From positions 1 to 59,090 of the forward strand of contig NZ_CBRF02000031.1 in the NCBI RefSeq assembly GCF_000470315.2: DNA of 59,090 bases, written 5' to 3'. The DNA comes from Psychromonas sp. SP041. GTDB lineage: Bacteria; Pseudomonadota; Gammaproteobacteria; Enterobacterales; Psychromonadaceae. The notes under the pieces were generated by a model. The model worked only from the letters and a program-made list of their open reading frames with translations, had not been told where the DNA came from and ran no database searches. Position 1 is the stretch's first letter. Each line of letters begins with the position of its first letter. Positions 35,934 to 46,314 of the stretch are shown here, piece by piece. Position numbers and translations under genes: made by a program.

Positions 35934-36560
35934 CTACCGCACATAAAATGCAATTGAGATAAAGTGACTTATTGACCCCATTAAAACAAACAGATGCCAA
36001 ATACCATGTGCATGCTTCATTTTAGTTAGATCATCTAACACATAAAAGATAATACCAACGGTATAAGTAATGCCGCCAATAGTTAACCAACTAATACCAG
36101 GGCCCGGAATTGCTAGTTGTAACGCAGAATATTTAAAAACACATATCCAACCCATCGCTAAATAAATAATGATTTGTAACCACTCGATACGTTTAACCAC
36201 AAGTAAATCAATCACTAAGCCAATCACCGCTAATCCCCACACTAAGCCAAGCATCAACAGTCCATCATCACCTTGTAGTGTAAGCAGCATGTAAGGTGTA
36301 TAAGTGCCTGCAATCAATAGATAAATTGAAACATGATCTAACTGTTGAAAAATTTTTTTAAGTTTAGGTGGATGGAAACTATGATATAAAGTCGACATCG
36401 TATAAAGCATGATCAAGGTAGTTCCAAACACAATAAAACTAACGATAATTCGCCAATTATATTCTTGAAAAGCAATCGTTAATAATGTGCCAAAGCCAAT
36501 TAAAGCTAAGATGGCACCAATAAGATGGGTAATACTATTGAGTTTTTCGCCGTAATACAT
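35934..36560 (-). CDS. trhA: Hemolysin III/TrhA family membrane protein
   Basis: The 208-residue protein has seven membrane helices and PAQR/hemolysin III motifs: EKLNSITHLIGAILALIGFG, TMSTLYHSFHPPKLKKIFQQ followed by LDHVSIYLLIAGTYTPYM, and GIWHLFVLMGSISHFISIAF. Conserved Ser/His/Asp residues suggest a metal-dependent hydrolase fold. The family has been linked to membrane fluidity homeostasis in E. coli (TrhA); the hemolysin name is historical. Monocistronic, divergent from the peptidase gene. Confidence 0.88.
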   Translation of the reverse strand: MYYGEKLNSITHLIGAILALIGFGTLLTIAFQEYNWRIIVSFIVFGTTLIMLYTMSTLYHSFHPPKLKKIFQQLDHVSIYLLIAGTYTPYMLLTLQGDDGLLMLGLVWGLAVIGLVIDLLVVKRIEWLQIIIYLAMGWICVFKYSALQLAIPGPGISWLTIGGITYTVGIIFYVLDDLTKMKHAHGIWHLFVLMGSISHFISIAFYVR

Positions 36561-36659
36561 AAAAACCTTTCTATTAATGGTAGGATATTAAGCTCATCCA
36601 TAGTATGACTTAAATGGCGTATCTCACACTTAAAATAAATAATTATTAAGGAAAACATT

Positions 36660-37601
36660 ATGTCAGAGAATACATTTTACCCTATTGGTACGCCAGGCAC
36701 TCCTTGGTCTGATGACCAAAAAAAGCAATGGCATGATGCAGCTGTTAAATCTCGATCTTACCCGGATGAAGTGATAACGAAACTTAAATCACTTTCATCC
36801 CATGGTTTTAACCTATTACAATACGGTACGCTAAGTATTGACACGAATAGTTACCCATTGTTCGCACTACAAAGTAGAAATTGGGATATAAATAAACCAG
36901 TAATATTAGTCACTGGCGGTGTCCACGGTTATGAAACAAGTGGTGTACAGGGCGCAATTCAGTTTTTACATACTTCAGCTCAAGATTACCTCTCTCAGTT
37001 TAACCTTGTTGTTTTACCTTGCATTAGTCCTTGGGGATATGAACATATAGCACGTTGGAATCCTTATGCAGTTGATCCTAACCGTTCATTTACTACCGAT
37101 AGTCAAAGCCAAGAAGCCGTACACGCAATCAATTTCGTTAATGATTTAGAGGGAGAACTGCTTTTACACATCGATTTACATGAAACTACCGATACCGATG
37201 AAAGTGAATTTAGACCCGCATTAGCAGCCAGAGACGGCGAACAGTATATGGCAGATACTATTCCAGATGGTTTCTACTTAGTCGGCGACTCAGAGAATAA
37301 GTGCGTTGATTTCCAGAACACTATCATTAAAGCGGTTAAGCAAGTGACTCATATAGCGCCTGCTGATAACAATGGTAAAATCATTGGCTCTACAGCGGAA
37401 TATGAAGGCGTTATATATTATCCAGTAAAAGCATTAGGCTTATGTGCGGGTATGACGGATGCTAAGTTCACAACAACGACGGAAGTTTATCCCGATAGTG
37501 ACAGTGCGACACCTGAAGACTGCAATAATGCACAAGTTGCCGCGATTGAATCTGCCTTAGATTACCTAATACAAATCCATTTGCCTGAAATAGCTAAATA
37601 G
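36660..37601 (+). CDS. M14-family metallocarboxypeptidase-like protein
   Basis: The 313-residue cytoplasmic protein has zinc-peptidase motifs of the M14/succinylglutamate desuccinylase superfamily: VTGGVHGYETSGVQGAIQFL (HxxE metal pair), VDPNRSF, LLLHIDLHETTDTDESEF (third ligand), and a candidate catalytic glutamate in TTTTEVYPDSD. The substrate (peptide or acylated amino acid) is unknown. AAGGA precedes ATG. Just past the stop, TAGCTAAA repeats three times. Confidence 0.8.
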   Translation: MSENTFYPIGTPGTPWSDDQKKQWHDAAVKSRSYPDEVITKLKSLSSHGFNLLQYGTLSIDTNSYPLFALQSRNWDINKPVILVTGGVHGYETSGVQGAIQFLHTSAQDYLSQFNLVVLPCISPWGYEHIARWNPYAVDPNRSFTTDSQSQEAVHAINFVNDLEGELLLHIDLHETTDTDESEFRPALAARDGEQYMADTIPDGFYLVGDSENKCVDFQNTIIKAVKQVTHIAPADNNGKIIGSTAEYEGVIYYPVKALGLCAGMTDAKFTTTTEVYPDSDSATPEDCNNAQVAAIESALDYLIQIHLPEIAK

Positions 37602-37682
37602 CTAAATAGCTAAGCGTTTAGCCACATGTTAGTTGCTTCTTTATAAAAGATAAAAACTAGATTAAAAGTTAAAGATGAAAGA

Positions 37683-38468
37683 TTAGACAAAAGAAGCAAC
37701 TTCAAGTGGTGTTAAATAACGCCACTTTCCTAATTCAACATCGAGTTTCACGTCTCCAATTTGTTCTCGATGCAATTTAATCACCCGGTTACCAACAGCC
37801 GCAAACATACGCTTAACTTGATGGAATTTACCTTCAGTAATGGTTAATAACACTTCTTTTTCAGCTAGTTGAACAAGCGTTGCAGGTAAAGTTAACTTAG
37901 CTTCTCCTTGTAATTGAATACCTTGATTAAATTGTTCAATAAGATGCGCTTGTAAAGGCTTTGATAAACCCACTCGATATACTTTCTTACAATCGTTCGT
38001 CGGTAAAGTAATGTTAAATGTCCAACGGCCGTCGTCAGTAATTAAAATGAGCCCAGTCGTATCCGCATCTAAGCGCCCTGCTATGTGTAACTCAGTAGTT
38101 TCGAATATTTTTGGTGTATCGGTTGTATCTATTTCGGTTATATCTATATCGGGTGTATCGATGCCAGATTCATTCACATCACAGCTACCCGCTTCATTAT
38201 CTAAATCAGTTAAACGATTTAATACAGAAGGGTAAACTTCATCGACATTAGAACAAATGGTATTAGCAGGTTTATTCATTAACAAATAGCGGAATGGACG
38301 ACAAACTAACAATTGACCATCGAGTGTTACGTGATTATTTTCATGTACTTGAAAAGCTGCATCGCTAACAATCGCCTTATTAACCGCCACTTGGTTGTTA
38401 AGAAGCCTTTCAACGGCTTGCGCTTTAGTTAAGGCAGTACTCTTACAAATGAATTTATCTAGACGCAT
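37683..38468 (-). CDS. rsuA: 16S rRNA pseudouridine synthase (RsuA-like) with an acidic insert
   Basis: The protein begins MRLDKFICKSTALTKAQAVE (S4 domain) at 38468; a longer frame to 38501 has a non-family N-terminus. The catalytic aspartate lies in GRLDADTTGL (about residue 132), followed by TDDGRWTFNITLPTNDCKKV and VKRMFAAVGNRVIKLHRE. At 261 residues it exceeds the usual ~231: about 35 extra residues (SCDVNESGIDTPDIDITEID...) sit between the S4 and catalytic parts, rich in Asp/Ile/Thr with a repeated D-I/T pattern. RsuA makes pseudouridine 516 in 16S rRNA. Confidence 0.88.
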   Translation of the reverse strand: MRLDKFICKSTALTKAQAVERLLNNQVAVNKAIVSDAAFQVHENNHVTLDGQLLVCRPFRYLLMNKPANTICSNVDEVYPSVLNRLTDLDNEAGSCDVNESGIDTPDIDITEIDTTDTPKIFETTELHIAGRLDADTTGLILITDDGRWTFNITLPTNDCKKVYRVGLSKPLQAHLIEQFNQGIQLQGEAKLTLPATLVQLAEKEVLLTITEGKFHQVKRMFAAVGNRVIKLHREQIGDVKLDVELGKWRYLTPLEVASFV

Positions 38469-38501
38469 AATATAAAACGTACCTTGTAAACGGTGATGCA
38501 A

Positions 38502-38789
38502 TTAACAATCGATATTACTCTGCTAGTTATTTTTATCGTTGTTATCGCTGATAGTAAAATAGTGATTGTAGTGAATGCTAATACTGCTATTAGTTATGTT
38601 GCCGTTAATAATATTGTTAGCATAGTTCTGGTGTTAATAACCATGAGTAACGTCACCTAACCAATAACGTGGTAAACCATTCCATTAACGACTTTAACTA
38701 GCCATTTTAACGACCCATTTAAGCTAACCATTCCAACTAACTACTTCAGTGAAGCATGTTAACTAACCATTTGAATCAAGTTCAACTGT
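38502..38789. other. Intergenic region with TAACCATT-type repeats
   Basis: Imperfect repeats such as CTAACCATT, TAGCCATTTTAA, GACCCATTTAA are spread over 38650-38775. No gene or RNA recognised. Confidence 0.35.
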
Positions 38790-39641
38790 TTACACAAGTA
38801 TTTTACCTTGAAGATATAAAACCGCAGAACCAGACACTAACACTCGATCGTTTTCCATTTCACAATAGAGAATGCCACCACGTTTTGAAGCTTGGTAAGC
38901 GGTTAACCTATTTTTATTCAGTCGCGTTGACCAGTACGGAGCTAACCCTGCATGGATAGAGCCAGTAACTGGGTCTTCATCTCCTCCGCTAGCAGGCCAA
39001 AAGTATCGAGAAATAAAATCAGGGTTTATACCTGCACCCTTACTTTTGCTAACATTACCTTCATTGATACTTAAATTAGAATCAACGTTGCAACTTGATG
39101 TCACCACTAAGTCATACGGCGCTAACAACTTAAGCAACTCTGCGTTATATTCAACGTTTAATACATCGTTTGCCGAGGCTAGAACAGCAAAATAAGCTTG
39201 TCTATTCTTCATTACTACTAACGGTTTTATAGATAAGCCATCGAGTACCGCTGGTGGAATATCTTTCACGATCTCAGGCATTTGATTAGGAAAACTCATT
39301 TGAATACGTCCATTATCTAACTGCTGAACCGATAAAGTCCCTACTTCCAGCGTCACAAAATCAATTTCACCTTGAACATCAAACTGATTAAACAAGATAA
39401 ATGAAGACGCTAACGTAGCATGTCCGCAAAAATCAATTTCAGTTAACGGAGAAAACCAACGTATTTCGTAACGATTAGGCGTAATCTTTTTAATAAAAGC
39501 GGTTTCAGATAAGTTATTTTCAATGGCAATATTTTGCATTAACTCATCAGCGATCCATTCAGTCAACGGTACAACAGCAGCAGAATTGCCTTTAAATTGC
39601 TGCTCGGTGAACGCATCTACCACATATATTGCGAGTTCCAT
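38790..39641 (-). CDS. PhzF-family protein
   Basis: The 283-residue protein matches the PhzF isomerase/epimerase family (diaminopimelate-epimerase-like fold). IYVVDAFTEQQFKGNSAAVV is the family N-terminus, NLSETAFI contains the catalytic glutamate, IRWFSPLTEIDFCGHATLAS and RYFWPASGGDEDPVTGSIHA mark the two half-domains, with GCH-like CGHA and the DPVTGSAH-like motif. Most genomic PhzF homologues are not phenazine enzymes. The substrate is unknown. No linked biosynthetic genes. Confidence 0.88.
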   Translation of the reverse strand: MELAIYVVDAFTEQQFKGNSAAVVPLTEWIADELMQNIAIENNLSETAFIKKITPNRYEIRWFSPLTEIDFCGHATLASSFILFNQFDVQGEIDFVTLEVGTLSVQQLDNGRIQMSFPNQMPEIVKDIPPAVLDGLSIKPLVVMKNRQAYFAVLASANDVLNVEYNAELLKLLAPYDLVVTSSCNVDSNLSINEGNVSKSKGAGINPDFISRYFWPASGGDEDPVTGSIHAGLAPYWSTRLNKNRLTAYQASKRGGILYCEMENDRVLVSGSAVLYLQGKILV

Positions 39642-40132
39642 TATTTTTGCTCCGTTAACTTTACCAATATTGAATGGTTAGTATCAGGGGTGAGTGACAA
39701 AGATACAAGATAGAGTTGGGGTAATCTTATGTTAATATTTTCTAATGTCGTTTAATGTCATTGGCATAAAACCAAATTAACCTCATCATGAACAGTAAGC
39801 GTTCCATTTTTATTCAAGCTTAAATTGTTGGGATATTTAATTCTTTTCAATTGAAATGCTTATTTTACAAAATCTCAGACCTTACAAATTAACAATGCTT
39901 AAAAACTCATACTTAAAAATTCACACTTAAAAATCATAGCTGTATTTACATACAGTAGTCATTGAATATTAAAAAGAAATTACCATGAATACGTTTAAAA
40001 TAAGGAGGGATGGTTATTAATCGAGCAATACAAGCATATATGTCTGGTTTTTGGTTCAGTCTGCGAATAACAATATACTGGTTATTTATACAGTTAAATT
40101 TTAAATGTGACATTATCACCACAAATAAGCAT
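39642..40132. other. Intergenic region after gcvT
   Basis: No gene supported. A tiny frame at 39984-40019 (MNTFKIRRDGY) contains an AAGGAGGG stretch, followed directly by ATGG; a 46-codon frame starting there lacks SD spacing. The rest is AT-rich. Confidence 0.4.
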
Positions 40133-40157
40133 AAAAAAAGCAGGCAATAGCCTGCTC
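40133..40157 (-). terminator. Terminator of gcvT
   Basis: Minus strand AGCAGGC-TATT-GCCTGCT, 7-bp stem, followed by TTTTTTTATGC. Confidence 0.9.
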
Positions 40158-40197
40158 CATAAAATATTAACTTTCATTAAGGTTTTTAATAAAAGGT

Positions 40198-41316
40198 TTA
40201 GCCTCGGTAGTAACTTTGCGCAACAAAAGGCATTTTTTCTACTGTCATGGCTAGTTTTTTGCCACGTACTTCAGCAAAAATTTCAGTACCGATAGCAGTG
40301 AATGCCGTATAGATATAACCCATTGCAACCGGCATACCTTTTGACGGACCAAATGTACCGCTTGTAACCACGCCAATTTGATTGTCGTTGGCATCAAATA
40401 ATACTGCACCTTCACGAACAGGCGCTTTAGTTTTACCAATTAAACCAACACGTTTACGTGAAATATTTTTAGTTTTAATTTGCTCTAGGATTAACTCACT
40501 ACCAATAAAACCACCAGCACGTAAACCATCTTCACGGCGTACTTTGCTGATACCCCATAAAAGGCTCGCTTCAACAGGTGTGGTTGTTTCATCTAAGTCA
40601 TGGCCGTATAAACATAAACCACACTCTAAACGTAAAGAATCACGTGCACCTAAGCCAATCCATTCAACTTCATCGTTAGCTAATAGCTCACGAGCTAATT
40701 GCTCAGCTTGTTCAGCAGGTACTGATATTTCAAAACCATCTTCACCGGTATAACCAGAACGACTGACGTAACATTCAACACCAACAAGCTCTACTTTCTC
40801 GGCATCCATGAACACCATATTGCTAACACTTGGGTTTAGCTTCGCTAACATATCAACCGCTTTAGGACCTTGAAGCGCTAACAAAGCACGATCTTCAATA
40901 ACCTCTATTTCAACATCTGCTGGTAAGTTAGTTTTTAAGTGTGCGATATCTTGTGTTTTGCAAGCCGCATTAACCACCACAAATAAATGGTTGCCAAAAT
41001 TAGTCACCATCAAATCGTCACTAATGCCACCTTGTTCGTTAGTAAAAAAGGCATAACGTTGTTTACCCGCTGGTAAATCAATAATATCAACAGGCACTAA
41101 TTTTTCTAATGCTTTGGCTGCACCTTCGCCTTTTAAACGAAGTTGCCCCATGTGCGACACATCAAATAACCCTGCCGATTGGCGACAATGTAAATGTTCT
41201 TTTTTTACACCTAATGCATATTGAACTGGCATATCATAACCAGCAAAAGGCACCATTTTCGCGCCCATTTCAATGTGTAAAGCATGAAGAGGTGTAACTA
41301 ATAATTGTTCTGACAT
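40198..41316 (-). CDS. gcvT: Glycine cleavage system T protein (aminomethyltransferase)
   Basis: The 372-residue protein is GcvT, which moves the methylene group of the H-protein aminomethyl intermediate to tetrahydrofolate, releasing ammonia. Motifs: TPLHALHIEMGAKMVPFAGY, GLFDVSHMGQ, the folate region SRSGYTGEDGFEISVPAEQA, LGARDSLRLECGLCLYGHDL, and the late GVVTSGTFGPS. Start at 41316 (MSEQLL) fits the family. It is transcribed away from gcvH-gcvP and lies 128 bp behind the XRE regulator, with which it may be co-transcribed. Confidence 0.95.
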   Translation of the reverse strand: MSEQLLVTPLHALHIEMGAKMVPFAGYDMPVQYALGVKKEHLHCRQSAGLFDVSHMGQLRLKGEGAAKALEKLVPVDIIDLPAGKQRYAFFTNEQGGISDDLMVTNFGNHLFVVVNAACKTQDIAHLKTNLPADVEIEVIEDRALLALQGPKAVDMLAKLNPSVSNMVFMDAEKVELVGVECYVSRSGYTGEDGFEISVPAEQAEQLARELLANDEVEWIGLGARDSLRLECGLCLYGHDLDETTTPVEASLLWGISKVRREDGLRAGGFIGSELILEQIKTKNISRKRVGLIGKTKAPVREGAVLFDANDNQIGVVTSGTFGPSKGMPVAMGYIYTAFTAIGTEIFAEVRGKKLAMTVEKMPFVAQSYYRG

Positions 41317-41444
41317 CAGGTTGTACTCCAAAGGCTGTAAGGTTTAAACGTCATCTAACGTTTAGTCATTAATAAGGTTTATATTGTTTTTCATAAAGTG
41401 TTAATGGTTAAAATATTTACTGTTAAAAGTGAAACGTGAAGCAA

Positions 41445-42071
41445 CTAAGAAGCCGTTACCCATATAATTGAGGCATCTTCCTCACTCACTGAAACAAGCA
41501 TGTGTCCCATATTGGCATCGTAATAAACAGAATCACCTTCCTTTAAATTCACTGGTTCATAATATTCAGAGAAAAAAGTAAGCTCGCCACTGAGCACTAA
41601 TAAAAACTCTTCACCATCATGACGTATCCAATCCGCATAAGCATCAAAATCACGAGCTCGAATTAATGATTTAAACGGCATCATCTTTTTATTAGTGAGC
41701 TGAGTAGCCAATAATTCATGTTCATAAGTTGATGTAGGGTGAGCTTTGCCCTCCTCTTTACGCGTAATGTCACGACGACCAGTTGTATTCACTTGCTTAG
41801 GTGCAGCAAATAATTGTGGAATATTAATCTGCAATCCATTGGTCAGTTTTTGCATTGCTTGAAACGTAGGAGATATTTGCTCGTTTTCTATTTTAGACAA
41901 AGTAGATCGCGCTAAGCCTGTCTTCTGGCTTGCTTCTTCTAAGGTTAACCCTAACGAAGTACGTATCTCTTTTAAACGCTCACCTAGCTTAATAGGCGCA
42001 ATCTTTTGTGTTTGCTGATCGGTAGAAATGGTCATTGATGGATAAATATCTTGGTGTTGCTGATCAGTCAT
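41445..42071 (-). CDS. XRE-family regulator with cupin domain
   Basis: The protein of about 208 residues has an N-terminal helix-turn-helix (LKEIRTSLGLTLEEASQKTG, then LARSTLSKIENEQISPTFQA; about 35-85) and a C-terminal cupin-2 domain (EEFLLVLSGELTFFSEYYEP, EGDSVYYDANMGHMLVS). This architecture (PuuR/SutR type) senses small metabolites. Location between gcvT and gcvHP makes it a candidate glycine or one-carbon regulator. AGGAG precedes the ATG at 42071; a frame to 42110 is possible but less likely. A perfect palindrome at 42159-42180 may be its operator. Confidence 0.85.
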   Translation of the reverse strand: MTDQQHQDIYPSMTISTDQQTQKIAPIKLGERLKEIRTSLGLTLEEASQKTGLARSTLSKIENEQISPTFQAMQKLTNGLQINIPQLFAAPKQVNTTGRRDITRKEEGKAHPTSTYEHELLATQLTNKKMMPFKSLIRARDFDAYADWIRHDGEEFLLVLSGELTFFSEYYEPVNLKEGDSVYYDANMGHMLVSVSEEDASIIWVTAS

Positions 42072-42158
42072 TACTGCTCTCCTGTTAATGTTCTCTATAT
42101 TAACCTGCAAAAATAAAAGCGCACCTTAAAATAACGATCTAGATCACATTCGAGAAAT

Positions 42159-42180
42159 AAAGTTTCCTTTTGGAAACTTT
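42159..42180. promoter_or_regulatory. Candidate operator of the XRE-cupin regulator
   Basis: AAAGTTTCC-TTTT-GGAAACTTT, a perfect inverted repeat with 9-bp arms, lies 88 bp upstream of the regulator and between it and gcvH. A related TTCC-N6-GGAAACA occurs at 42334-42350. This is the only long palindrome in the 42072-42457 gap; no glycine riboswitch motif is visible there. Confidence 0.55.
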
Positions 42181-42457
42181 TGCTTAATTTAACTAAAATT
42201 AGACCATATAATGCTCGCCAATTGTTATTGCTTTGTTATATATTGTAGACAAACGTGCATTAAGCCTATTATTTAAGCTTGTTAGTGAGATGTTAAACAT
42301 TAATTTCTCAATTTAATTATGCAAGAAAACTAATTCCACTATTGGAAACAAGTTTATTTAACGGTATCTTAATGACTCATTAAATTTATTAAGTGAGTGT
42401 TATGCTTCATTGCACAACATTTATTCTAAACACCATTTACTAGCTAAGGATTTAACT

Positions 42458-42835
42458 ATGGAAAGTGCATTAAAGTTCACAGAATCACATGAGTGGGTAC
42501 TAGACAACGGCGACGGTACCATCACTATGGGCATTTCGAACCAAGCTCAAAAATTACTAGGTGATGTAGTATTTGTAGACTTACCAGACGTAGGTGATGA
42601 AGCAGAAGCAGGTGAAGCATTCTCGTTAGTAGAATCAGTTAAAGCAGCATCAGATCTTTATGCACCAGTAACAGGTGAAATCATTGAGATTAATGAAGAA
42701 CTTGAAGGTAGCCCAGAGCTAATCAACGAATCACCATATTCTGCAGGTTGGATTGTTAAAATCAAACTAGCAGACGCTGGCGAGTTAGATAACTTGCTAT
42801 CAAGCGAAGACTACCATGCAGCGAACGAGGAATAA
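42458..42835 (+). CDS. gcvH: Glycine cleavage system H protein
   Basis: The 125-residue lipoyl-carrier protein shuttles the aminomethyl group between GcvP, GcvT and the lipoamide dehydrogenase. The lipoylated lysine is Lys62 in SLVESVKAASD; FTESHEW marks the N-terminus and YSAGWIVKIK the late hydrophobic strand. Start at 42458 is set by AAGGA 7 bases upstream; an in-frame ATG at 42410 lacks family support. A terminator-like hairpin follows before gcvP. Confidence 0.96.
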   Translation: MESALKFTESHEWVLDNGDGTITMGISNQAQKLLGDVVFVDLPDVGDEAEAGEAFSLVESVKAASDLYAPVTGEIIEINEELEGSPELINESPYSAGWIVKIKLADAGELDNLLSSEDYHAANEE

Positions 42836-42892
42836 GCATTTTGCTTTTCTCAACACATTGCATCAACAGTAAAAAGAACCATTAACTTTATT

Positions 42893-42926
42893 AAGGCGAC
42901 TTCATTTGAATTCGCCTTTTTTTTAT
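42893..42926 (+). terminator. Terminator between gcvH and gcvP
   Basis: AAGGCGA-C-TTC-ATTT-GAA-T-TCGCCTT followed by eight T. Either partial attenuation or separate transcription of gcvP would follow. Confidence 0.85.
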
Positions 42927-43022
42927 AAAGCATTTAATTACTATTTGCTTCGTGCATGCTTAGTAATTGCTTATATAAAGAAGAAAACAACCTTTCTATA
43001 ACTGCAACTGTTTAGGATTAAT

Positions 43023-45935
43023 ATGACTGCCAAAACATTACTCGATTTATTAAGTGACCAACAAGAATTTGCAACTCGCCACAATGGCCCCGACTCAGCT
43101 CAACAGCAAGTAATGTTAGAGACGATTGGTGCAACTAGTTTAGATCAACTGATAGACCAAACCGTACCTGCGGCAATCCGTCTACCAGAGAAAATGAACC
43201 TAGCAGAGCCACAAAGTGAATCGGCTATGTTGGCATCATTAAAAACCATTGCACAAAAAAATGTCGTTAATCGTAGTTTTATAGGTCAAGGTTATTACAA
43301 CACCCTAACGCCTAACGTTATCCTACGTAACGTTTTAGAAAATCCAGGCTGGTACACGGCTTACACGCCTTACCAACCAGAAATTTCACAAGGTCGTTTA
43401 GAGTCATTATTAAACTACCAACAAGCAGTAATGGATCTAACGGCAATGGACTTAGCGAATGCTTCTTTATTAGATGAAGCAACAGCAGCCGCAGAATCAA
43501 TGACATTATGTAAGCGCGCAAGTAAAAGCAAAAGTAACGCTTTCTTCGTCAGTAATGAACTACATCCACAAACTGTAGACGTTATCCGCACGCGTGCTGA
43601 ATACATTGGTTATGAAATAATTACTGGTTCAAGTGAAGAGCTAGATAACCACGACGTATTTGGTGCAATTCTACAATACCCAAGCACAACCGGTAATGTC
43701 ACAGACCTAACAGACGTGATTGCACAAGCACATGCTAAAAAGACATTAGTCACCGTTGCATCAGACCTATTAGCATTAACCGTAATAAAAGCACCCGGCG
43801 AAATGGGCGCAGACGTAGTGATTGGTAGCGCACAGCGTTTTGGTGTACCAATGGGCTTTGGTGGTCCACATGCCGGCTTCATGGCAACACGTGATAAGTT
43901 TAAACGTACTATGCCAGGTCGTGTTATTGGTGTGTCAAAAGACAGTAAAGGCAAGCAAGCATTACGTATGGCAATGCAAACGCGTGAGCAACATATTCGC
44001 CGTGAAAAAGCCACGTCAAACATTTGTACTGCTCAAGCATTACTCGCCAATATGGCTGCATTCTACGCGTTATACCACGGACCTGAAGGTCTATTGAAAA
44101 TTGGTCGTCGTGTACATCATTACACGGCTATTTTAGCGGCGGGTTTGCAAAGTGAAGGTATTGAATTAGAAAATACAGCTTTCTTTGATACCATCACCAT
44201 TAATACCAATGAACAGAGTAAAGCAATTTACCACCGTGCATTAGCAGAAGGTATGAACCTACGTAAGTTCCCATCATTAGATGCAACAACAGACAATGCA
44301 CCCGTGCAATTAGGCATCAGCTTAGATGAAACAACCACTGCAAAAGATGTTGAAGATCTATTACTAGCGATCACAGGCAAAGCACTTCAAGTTAGTGAAT
44401 TCAGTGACACCATTGCAAAAGATGAATTTGCAGCGATTCCAGAAGCATGTCGTCGTACGAGTCAATACCTAACACACCCAGTATTTTCAGCGCATCACAG
44501 TGAAACACAAATGATGCGTTACATGAAAAAACTAGAAAACAAAGATTACTCATTAACACACGGTATGATCCCATTAGGCAGCTGTACCATGAAGTTAAAC
44601 GCAGCCGCTGAAATGTTACCTGTGACATGGCCTGAATTTGGTCAAATGCACCCGTTTGCACCAACAGAGCAAAGCTTTGGTTATCAAGAACTCGCTGAAA
44701 AACTATCTACTATGTTATGTGAGATCACGGGTTACGACGGAATGTCACTACAGCCTAACTCAGGTGCACAAGGTGAATACGCAGGTTTAATCGCGATTCA
44801 ACGCTACCATCAACACAATGGCGATGCGCACCGTAATGTGTGTTTAATTCCAAGCTCAGCACACGGTACTAACCCAGCCTCTGCTGCCATGGTTTCAATG
44901 AAAGTAGTTGTTGTCGGTTGTGATGCTGAAGGTAATATCGACCACGCTGATCTTAAAGCTAAAATCGAAAAACACCGTGAAAACCTATCTTGTATCATGA
45001 TCACCTACCCGTCTACACACGGCGTATATGAAGAGTCAATTCAAGAAGTGTGTGAATGGGTACATGAAGCTGGTGGTCAAGTTTACCTAGATGGCGCAAA
45101 CATGAATGCACAAGTTGGTTTAACTACACCGGGCTTTATCGGCTCTGATGTATCACATCTTAACTTACACAAAACATTCTGTATTCCACATGGCGGCGGC
45201 GGCCCAGGTATGGGACCAATCGGTGTTAAAGCACATTTAATTCCGTTCCTACCAGGACACATCGAAGTCACTGAATCTGCAGACAACAAACATTACGCAG
45301 TATCAGCAGCCGAGTTAGGTTCAGCGTCAATTCTTCCTATTTCATACGCGTACATTGCGATGATGGGTGAGCAAGGGTTAACTGAAGCGACTAAACTGGC
45401 TATCTTAAATGCCAACTACGTAATGGAACGTTTACGTCCACACTACCCTATTTTATTCCGTGGTAAAGGTGGCCGAGTAGCGCATGAATGTATTATCGAT
45501 ATCCGCCCTATTGAAGCTGCTTCTGGCATTTCAGGCGAAGATATTGCTAAACGTTTAATGGATTACGGTTTCCATGCACCAACCATGTCATTCCCAGTAG
45601 CGGGCACACTCATGATTGAACCAACTGAATCTGAAAACTTAACTGAGTTAGATAGATTCTGTGATGCAATGATTGCTATTCGTCATGAAGCAAGCAAAGT
45701 TGAATCAGGTGAATGGACACTAGAAGATAACCCATTAGTAAACGCACCACATACTCAAGTCGACCTAATGGATGCACAATGGACACACGCTTACTCTCGC
45801 GAACTCGCTTGTTTCCCAACTGAATTCAGTAAAGGCGCTAAATACTGGCCAACCGTAAACCGTGTAGATAATGTTTTTGGGGATCGCAACTTGATTTGTT
45901 CATGCCCAAGTATTGAAAGCTATATGGAAGATTAG
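43023..45935 (+). CDS. gcvP: Glycine dehydrogenase (decarboxylating), P protein
   Basis: The 970-residue PLP enzyme decarboxylates glycine and passes aminomethyl to GcvH. It is the single-chain form: N-terminal half ([39 protein letters not shown]) and catalytic C-terminal half with [20 protein letters not shown] and the PLP lysine in [20 protein letters not shown] (about K716). Length is normal for fused GcvP. Preceded by AGGA 5 bases from the ATG. A terminator follows. Confidence 0.97.
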   Translation: MTAKTLLDLLSDQQEFATRHNGPDSAQQQVMLETIGATSLDQLIDQTVPAAIRLPEKMNLAEPQSESAMLASLKTIAQKNVVNRSFIGQGYYNTLTPNVILRNVLENPGWYTAYTPYQPEISQGRLESLLNYQQAVMDLTAMDLANASLLDEATAAAESMTLCKRASKSKSNAFFVSNELHPQTVDVIRTRAEYIGYEIITGSSEELDNHDVFGAILQYPSTTGNVTDLTDVIAQAHAKKTLVTVASDLLALTVIKAPGEMGADVVIGSAQRFGVPMGFGGPHAGFMATRDKFKRTMPGRVIGVSKDSKGKQALRMAMQTREQHIRREKATSNICTAQALLANMAAFYALYHGPEGLLKIGRRVHHYTAILAAGLQSEGIELENTAFFDTITINTNEQSKAIYHRALAEGMNLRKFPSLDATTDNAPVQLGISLDETTTAKDVEDLLLAITGKALQVSEFSDTIAKDEFAAIPEACRRTSQYLTHPVFSAHHSETQMMRYMKKLENKDYSLTHGMIPLGSCTMKLNAAAEMLPVTWPEFGQMHPFAPTEQSFGYQELAEKLSTMLCEITGYDGMSLQPNSGAQGEYAGLIAIQRYHQHNGDAHRNVCLIPSSAHGTNPASAAMVSMKVVVVGCDAEGNIDHADLKAKIEKHRENLSCIMITYPSTHGVYEESIQEVCEWVHEAGGQVYLDGANMNAQVGLTTPGFIGSDVSHLNLHKTFCIPHGGGGPGMGPIGVKAHLIPFLPGHIEVTESADNKHYAVSAAELGSASILPISYAYIAMMGEQGLTEATKLAILNANYVMERLRPHYPILFRGKGGRVAHECIIDIRPIEAASGISGEDIAKRLMDYGFHAPTMSFPVAGTLMIEPTESENLTELDRFCDAMIAIRHEASKVESGEWTLEDNPLVNAPHTQVDLMDAQWTHAYSRELACFPTEFSKGAKYWPTVNRVDNVFGDRNLICSCPSIESYMED

Positions 45936-46033
45936 GATGGTATTAAAAACGAGTTTATGTCGCTAATCATCAATATTTTTAGCCTTTAAATTCGTTATTT
46001 TGATACTTTCCATGATCAACATACATACCAAAG

Positions 46034-46080
46034 AGCTACATCTTATTCATTGAATATAATGTAGCTCTGCTTTTACTTTC
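46034..46080 (+). terminator. Terminator after gcvP
   Basis: AGAGCTACAT/ATGTAGCTCT, a perfect 10-bp stem with a 17-base loop, followed by GCTTTTACTTTC. Confidence 0.75.
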
Positions 46081-46314
46081 TAAAAAGTTACTATTTTAAA
46101 AGTTATTTTTTGAAAAACCACTTTATAAACAGTTCGTTTAAATATCATCAAGTATCTTAAAAAATTCCCCCTTTTTAAGGGTAAGGGATTCATTCGTTCA
46201 AAAATTACTATTAACCATCATTTACGACAAGAAACAGTCTCCACACACAATTTAAATACATAGAAAGACACTCTTTAATCATCAAATTTTGTTGAAATAC
46301 CAAAAGGATTTAAA
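46081..46314. other. purU upstream region
   Basis: AT-rich; contains CCCTT-TTT-AAGGG (about 46167-46179). No gene or promoter could be assigned. Confidence 0.35.

Noticed and set aside
39984-40160. Small peptide genes (MNTFKIRRDGY or a 46-codon frame)
   Set aside because: The AAGGAGGG is either inside the first frame or one base from the second ATG, and neither shows coding features.
41317-43022. Glycine riboswitch near gcvT/gcvH/gcvP
   Set aside because: No conserved aptamer core motifs could be found by eye on either strand; a covariance search would be decisive.
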